From Chloroflexota bacterium (GTDB lineage Bacteria > Chloroflexota > Dehalococcoidia > RBG-13-53-26): a DNA stretch of 10,331 nt. Every line of letters starts with the position of its first letter. Positions within the stretch are counted from its first letter, which is position 1. Below the pieces are notes generated by a model. That model was not told where the DNA came from and did not search any database. It saw only the letters and a list, made by a program, of their open reading frames with translations. Made by a program: the position numbers and the translations under genes. Positions 6,896 through 10,331 of the stretch are shown piece after piece. The stretch lies in contig JAUWXW010000034.1 of the NCBI GenBank assembly GCA_030616195.1, positions 1 through 10,331 of the forward strand. The letters run 5' to 3'.

Positions 6896-6946
6896 TGGAT
6901 TCGGTGGAGACAAACAGTCACAACATCTTCGGTGCTTTGAGGCAGC

Positions 6947-7528
6947 TTACTCCTGGAACGAAAACTTCCAAATGCAGACCGGTTCACCCGGCTTCGGTGT
7001 CAGACTCTCGGGTATCTTCAGCATATCCACCTTAATCTTACGAGAAGCGTTAGGATAGTTCAGATAGGCCACGGCATACCTGGGCTCCACGTACTGACAG
7101 ACATATTGCAACTGTTCCAGGCTACCGACCCGTCGCTCATCCATGACTATGCATCGATCGTACCTCAATAAGACTTCACTTTCACTGATTACTTCCCAAC
7201 GGCCTCGATAGTTCTCCGGGATATTGTCCATACAAAGAGTACCGGCCTTTAGCCTGCCCTCCACAGTGTTCACGTCAACATTGGCAATCTCCGCCACCTT
7301 TTCCCATACAGGAGGCGTTGCGGCCTCCGTAGTCCTCATTATCAGTTCCCCCACTTTCTCCGCCCCAATGCCCTCCATTTCCGTGCCTATCCTCATAAGA
7401 TGGTTGGTGAAAGTCTCATAATGAACCTGCCATAGCCTCATCAGCTTGATAAGGAACTCTTTGGAGAATTGTTCCCACTCTACCCTGTCCTCTATTGGAC
7501 CACTGTAATCATTCCGTTCCTTAGCCAT
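6947..7528 (-). CDS. Conserved hypothetical protein, four-cysteine, DUF6125-like appearance
   Basis: This 193-residue soluble protein has no signal peptide or TM helix. The N-terminal third is helical (EFLIKLMRLWQVHYETF at about 25-41). The C-terminal part carries spaced cysteines C99, C126 (YDRCIVM), C144 (YVCQYVEP) and C185 (PVCIWKFSF at the end). A helical front followed by an RY-C ... C ... C-x-W-x-F ending reminds me of DUF6125 / L-2-amino-thiazoline-4-carboxylate hydrolase-like families; this is an impression, not a firm match, and no reaction can be assigned. The frame extends to an ATG at 7573, but the ATG at 7528 has a strong ribosome binding site (AAGGAGG, about 9 bases upstream) while 7573 has none, so I start it at MAKERNDYSG. 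It is divergent from the transporter gene and may be monocistronic. Confidence 0.75.
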   Translation of the reverse strand: MAKERNDYSGPIEDRVEWEQFSKEFLIKLMRLWQVHYETFTNHLMRIGTEMEGIGAEKVGELIMRTTEAATPPVWEKVAEIANVDVNTVEGRLKAGTLCMDNIPENYRGRWEVISESEVLLRYDRCIVMDERRVGSLEQLQYVCQYVEPRYAVAYLNYPNASRKIKVDMLKIPESLTPKPGEPVCIWKFSFQE

Positions 7529-7579
7529 GTTACCAAGCCTCCTTCTGCTATTTCTTTCGCTTGGGGTACTCATGGACCA

Positions 7580-7588
7580 AGTATAACA
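7580..7588 (-). promoter_or_regulatory. Extended -10 promoter candidate of the 193-residue gene
   Basis: The minus strand reads TGTTATACT, an extended -10 (TGn plus TATACT, 5 of 6). No -35 box is recognisable, as is common for extended -10 promoters. Transcription would start near 7573, giving a leader of about 45 bases to the ATG at 7528. This agrees with the downstream start. Confidence 0.42.
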
Positions 7589-7626
7589 TAATGAATTATT
7601 TCTCGGCGATGTGTGGCGGATTGATT

Positions 7627-7632
7627 TATAAT
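7627..7632 (+). promoter_or_regulatory. -10-like TATAAT pointing toward the transporter gene
   Basis: A perfect TATAAT stands in the divergent intergenic region, but no -35 hexamer lies 16-18 bases upstream. If used, the transporter mRNA would carry a leader of about 200 bases that includes the hairpin repeat. Confidence 0.3.
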
Positions 7633-7692
7633 AGATGTTACCGAAAGCGGTATGGTTGCCTCAAAAAAAGTGCTGCGAGCGGAGCACCAGTC

Positions 7693-7737
7693 GGGTGCCA
7701 CCCACAAGCGCTCAGCTTGTGGGTGATACGGGCTCAC
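7693..7737 (+). repeat. Hairpin repeat, copy 1, in the leader of the transporter gene
   Basis: This 45-base segment recurs at 10229-10273 in the same orientation with only two differences. Its core is a perfect inverted repeat, CCCACAAGC (7701-7709), loop GCTCA, GCTTGTGGG (7715-7723), extended by two more pairs (7699-7700 with 7724-7725) to an 11-bp stem. The flanking sequence is rich in further short complementary segments, for example GGCT (7731-7734) with AGCC (7741-7744). It could be a REP-type palindromic element, a small non-autonomous mobile element, or an RNA structure. No encoded function is visible. Confidence 0.8.
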
Positions 7738-7793
7738 CGCAGCCGCGACAGAACGCGCCAGGGGAAAGCCGGGACGCCTCGCATAAAAAGGTA

Positions 7794-7823
7794 TTGACCC
7801 AAAACCTTTCCATAGGCGAAAAT
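7794..7823 (+). promoter_or_regulatory. Proximal promoter candidate of the transporter gene
   Basis: TTGACC (7794-7799, 5 of 6) and GAAAAT (7818-7823, 4 of 6) are 18 bases apart. Transcription would begin about 7830, only a few bases before the ATG at 7836, giving a nearly leaderless mRNA. That would fit the absence of a clear ribosome binding site at that ATG. Confidence 0.3.
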
Positions 7824-7835
7824 CTTACTGTAAAG

Positions 7836-10178
7836 ATGCAACGCGCAGCCCACAAGGTAGCCGTCTTCTTGCAGCGGCACTCTATCCTGTTTATTGTGCT
7901 CGTCGTGGTCTTGATTGCGGGCGCTGTCCCGGGAGTCTCCAGGATAGGCATCAATACCGGCTTCGATACGTTTATCTCATCCCGTTCCCAGGCTTTCCAG
8001 GACTACACGAAGTATAAACAGGAATTTGGCGGAGAGCCTATCATCATCCTGCTTAAAGGGAACGTAGAGCAAATCCTGACCTATGACAATCTACAGGTGA
8101 TGGCTGACCTGGAGGAGGAGGTCGCCAATGACCCTCGCTTCAGGGGAATCATCAGTCCCGTCACATTCCTGGAGCCAGCCCTCAATGAGTTAGCCCCGGG
8201 TGAAGGGTTCTCTGTCCTAGAGGACCCGGCCGTGCTGAAAAGCGTCCTCTATGCTTCGGATGGGTCTATTAGGCCTGAACTCTCGGCGGCGATCCCCAAC
8301 TCGGAAAACGTACTGATTAATCTTATCCCGTCAGGTGAACTTACCCATGAACAACAGATGGAAGCCCAGCAAGAAATAGCAGAGTTCCTTGACCAGCACC
8401 CGATTACAGGGATGGAATACCTGGTCTCCAGCGATGCCGAAGTGCTGAAGACCTTGAGCGAGGAAATAAGTAAGAGTATTGGTCTTCTCCTGGGGCTTGC
8501 TGTTGTAGTCATGTTCGTCATCCTCTTTCTTCTCTTCCGGGTCAGGTGGCGACTTTTGTCCCTTCTCATGGTATTGATAGCTACGCTATGGGCCTTTGGA
8601 CTCATGGGCTATTTCGGCATCTCCCTCTCTATGACCACCATGGCGGTCGTGCCCATCCTTATTGGTCTGGGGATTGACTATTCTCTCCAGTTTCACAACC
8701 GGTACCAGGAGGAGATCACCAGGCAAAGCTCAGTATCAGCAGCCATAATCCACTCCATGGCCAGTATCTCCCCTGGAGTGGGCATTGCCTTCGGGGCTAC
8801 CACTATTGGCTTCCTCACCCTGTTGATATCCCGCGTGCCAATGGTAAGGGACTTCGGCATAGTTCTTGCCCTTGGCATACTTCTCTCCTATATTGTCGCC
8901 TTGTTTCTCCTGAACGCCATACTGGCCCGCCGGGACCGAAAAGCGTCCCTGGAGGAATTAAAGACCGAGTCTAGAGAGGCCAGCCACCGTGAGGAGCGAG
9001 TCTTGGGAGCCATCACCCGCCGTATTATCGGCCACCCTATTCCCCTGTTGATTCTGGCCGTAGCCCTCTTTCTGGCTGGGGCAATACTTGACCACCGCTT
9101 GCCTGTGGTAACCGAATGGGAGAGGTTGATGCCTCAGGATATTCCCGCCCTCCAGGAGGTGAGGGAGGTAAGGAGTGTCGTGGGTTATGCGGGCGAACTG
9201 CGATTTATGATTGAGGGAGAAGATGTGCTCCGTCCAGAGGTTTTGCGCTGGATGCAGGACTATGAGGAGCAGGAAATGGACCTCCACCCTGAGCTCAAGG
9301 CAGTGGCCAGTCCAGCCACTTTCATCACCCAGTCCACTGGCGGAACCATCCCTGAAGACGAGGGGGAAATCGACGCCATCCTGGCTTCTGTTCCAGCGCC
9401 TCTGCGTCAGGGCGTGGTCAACGACCAGGAGAATACAGCCTTGATTTCCTTCCCACTGGCGCCGCTACCCCTGGAAGAGGTAAACCGACTTGTTGAGGCG
9501 ATGGAAGGGGATATAGAAGCCCCGCCCGACATCAGAGTCGTTCCTACAGGGACGCTTGTGCTGGGCACCAAGACCATGGATGCTATGGTTAGCACCCGCC
9601 TTCCCATGATCCTGGCAGGATTCGCAGGCGTGTTCTGCGCTCTTCTCATCCTCTATCGGCGCCTGCGACGGGTTGTCTTTGCTGTCGTCCCCATGTCCCT
9701 GGTCCTCGGCTGGTCGTCGGCCGCCATGTACTTCTTCGGCATAGCCCTGAATCCCCTGACTGCCATCTTGAGCGCCATCATCATTGGGATAGGTACAGAG
9801 TTCGCCGTCCTTCTCCTGGAGAGATACCACGAGGAGATGAACAAGGGATATCCACCCCGCCAGGCGATGCTTACTGCCTGCTCAAGCCTGGGGCGGGCAA
9901 TAGTGGTCTCGGCACTCACTACGCTCGGCGGCTTTGCCTGTCTTATAGGTTCCGACTTCGTCATGATTCGAGACTTTGGAATAGTGACGGTAATAGACGT
10001 TTTCCTCTGCCTGGTGAGCGTCATGATAGTGCTTCCGCCGCTGGTGGTGTGGTTCGATGAGTGGCGTCTGCGAAGGCTGCAACCGGCACCAGAGGCTGTC
10101 CCCCAGGAGGATGTGGGCGAGCAGCCTGCCGAGCCGGTCCCCTCAGTTGAGGCTGATGAGGAGGTGCCACAGCAGTAG
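7836..10178 (+). CDS. RND-superfamily MMPL/HAE3-type exporter, 12 TM helices
   Basis: This 780-residue inner-membrane protein consists of two repeats, each one TM helix, a large extracytoplasmic domain, then five TM helices. TM1 is at about 16-34; TM2-TM6 lie between about 213 and 362 and include the TM4 motif GLGIDYSLQFHNRYQEE, whose D281 is the expected proton-relay residue. TM7 is at about 401-416. TM8-TM12 lie between about 590 and 738 and include GIGTEFAVLLLERYHEE, with E655 at the matching position. The C-terminal tail is acidic and proline-rich. The architecture fits the hydrophobe/amphiphile efflux-3 (MmpL-like) branch of RND transporters, driven by proton motive force and exporting lipids or hydrophobic compounds; the substrate is unknown. 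The frame stays open upstream to 7635, but that part spells a non-conserved, repeat-derived sequence, so I start at MQRAAHKVAVFLQ, 15 residues before TM1. No adaptor or outer-membrane gene is adjacent, as expected for a monoderm or MmpL-like system. Confidence 0.9.
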   Translation: MQRAAHKVAVFLQRHSILFIVLVVVLIAGAVPGVSRIGINTGFDTFISSRSQAFQDYTKYKQEFGGEPIIILLKGNVEQILTYDNLQVMADLEEEVANDPRFRGIISPVTFLEPALNELAPGEGFSVLEDPAVLKSVLYASDGSIRPELSAAIPNSENVLINLIPSGELTHEQQMEAQQEIAEFLDQHPITGMEYLVSSDAEVLKTLSEEISKSIGLLLGLAVVVMFVILFLLFRVRWRLLSLLMVLIATLWAFGLMGYFGISLSMTTMAVVPILIGLGIDYSLQFHNRYQEEITRQSSVSAAIIHSMASISPGVGIAFGATTIGFLTLLISRVPMVRDFGIVLALGILLSYIVALFLLNAILARRDRKASLEELKTESREASHREERVLGAITRRIIGHPIPLLILAVALFLAGAILDHRLPVVTEWERLMPQDIPALQEVREVRSVVGYAGELRFMIEGEDVLRPEVLRWMQDYEEQEMDLHPELKAVASPATFITQSTGGTIPEDEGEIDAILASVPAPLRQGVVNDQENTALISFPLAPLPLEEVNRLVEAMEGDIEAPPDIRVVPTGTLVLGTKTMDAMVSTRLPMILAGFAGVFCALLILYRRLRRVVFAVVPMSLVLGWSSAAMYFFGIALNPLTAILSAIIIGIGTEFAVLLLERYHEEMNKGYPPRQAMLTACSSLGRAIVVSALTTLGGFACLIGSDFVMIRDFGIVTVIDVFLCLVSVMIVLPPLVVWFDEWRLRRLQPAPEAVPQEDVGEQPAEPVPSVEADEEVPQQ

Positions 10179-10195
10179 GGTGGGCTGTGCCCACC
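10179..10195 (+). terminator. Hairpin directly after the transporter stop codon
   Basis: GGTGGGC (10179-10185), loop TGT, GCCCACC (10189-10195) form a perfect 7-bp GC-rich stem that starts right after TAG. No T-run follows, so it is at best a non-canonical terminator or an mRNA 3'-end stabiliser. Confidence 0.42.
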
Positions 10196-10228
10196 ATCTC
10201 ACCAACGCCAGTCGGTAGCCATGGGCCG

Positions 10229-10273
10229 GGGTGCCGCCCACAAGCGCTCAGCTTGTGGGTGATACGGGTTCAC
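10229..10273 (+). repeat. Hairpin repeat, copy 2, downstream of the transporter gene
   Basis: This copy is 43 of 45 bases identical to copy 1 (7693-7737), in the same orientation. The stem CCCACAAGC (10237-10245) / GCTTGTGGG (10251-10259) is intact. One difference (A to G at 10236) turns an A-T pair of the stem extension into a possible G-U pair; the other is C to T at 10269. Beyond it (10274-10331) I see no gene or other feature. Confidence 0.8.
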
Positions 10274-10331
10274 GTTACTATGCGTTTTGAAGCTCGTAGA
10301 GGCTTGAGCCACCCTGCTCGACAATGGCCAC

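Noticed and set aside
7529..7573. Fifteen-codon N-terminal extension of the 193-residue protein from an ATG at 7573
   Set aside because: No ribosome binding site there, it overlaps the predicted transcription start, and a strong AAGGAGG precedes the ATG at 7528.
7693..7737. CRISPR repeat
   Set aside because: Only two copies about 2.5 kb apart with a gene between them; no spacer array and no cas genes.
7635..7835. N-terminal extension of the transporter (67 codons) from an ATG at 7635
   Set aside because: It spells a basic, Pro/Ser-rich sequence read from the hairpin repeat and lies well ahead of TM1; RND/MMPL proteins start shortly before TM1, so the ATG at 7836 was chosen.
10179..10195. 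A classical rho-independent terminator
   Set aside because: The stem is good but no T-run follows; it is kept only as a hairpin with low terminator confidence.

Overview
The window looks like the chromosome of an anaerobic, moderately GC-rich bacterium. My best guess is Chloroflexota, Dehalococcoidia-like. This rests on gene mix only: a siroheme-dependent (Ahb) heme operon, a PYROXD2/CrtI-type flavoprotein, a small Cys-containing protein resembling DUF6125-type families, and an HAE3-type RND/MMPL transporter. No rRNA or other taxonomic marker is present, so the placement is an inference. I see no tRNA, rRNA, CRISPR array, transposase or integrase.

Region 1 (1-4901, minus strand) is a tightly packed operon for the alternative heme pathway. 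In transcription order it holds a MerR/excisionase-type HTH regulator, AhbC (12,18-didecarboxysiroheme deacetylase), AhbD (radical SAM heme synthase), a single-chain AhbA-AhbB siroheme decarboxylase, and a protein that starts as a SirC-type precorrin-2 dehydrogenase and runs without a stop into the N-terminus of a glutamyl-tRNA reductase (HemA). The last gene leaves the window at base 1. Downstream genes overlap by 4 or 14 bases or are 6 bases apart, so they are probably translationally coupled. Together they cover 5-aminolevulinate supply (HemA), precorrin-2 to sirohydrochlorin/siroheme (SirC), siroheme to didecarboxysiroheme (AhbAB), then to Fe-coproporphyrin III (AhbC), then to heme b (AhbD). 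A promoter-like element lies just upstream of the regulator. It is followed by a 9-base direct repeat with a 10-base period, a candidate operator.

Region 2 (4925-6539, minus strand) is a FAD-dependent oxidoreductase of the phytoene desaturase/PYROXD2 type, with a strong ribosome binding site and its own plausible promoter.

Region 3 (6540-7528, minus strand) holds about 400 bases without a convincing gene (a 7-bp hairpin, a 6-bp inverted repeat and a weak open frame) and then a 193-residue conserved hypothetical protein with four cysteines.

Region 4 (7529-10331) has a divergent promoter region, a leader carrying a hairpin repeat, and a plus-strand gene for a 780-residue 12-TM RND/MMPL exporter. 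A 45-base copy of the same hairpin repeat (43 of 45 bases identical) lies beyond the transporter gene, so the gene is bracketed by direct repeats.
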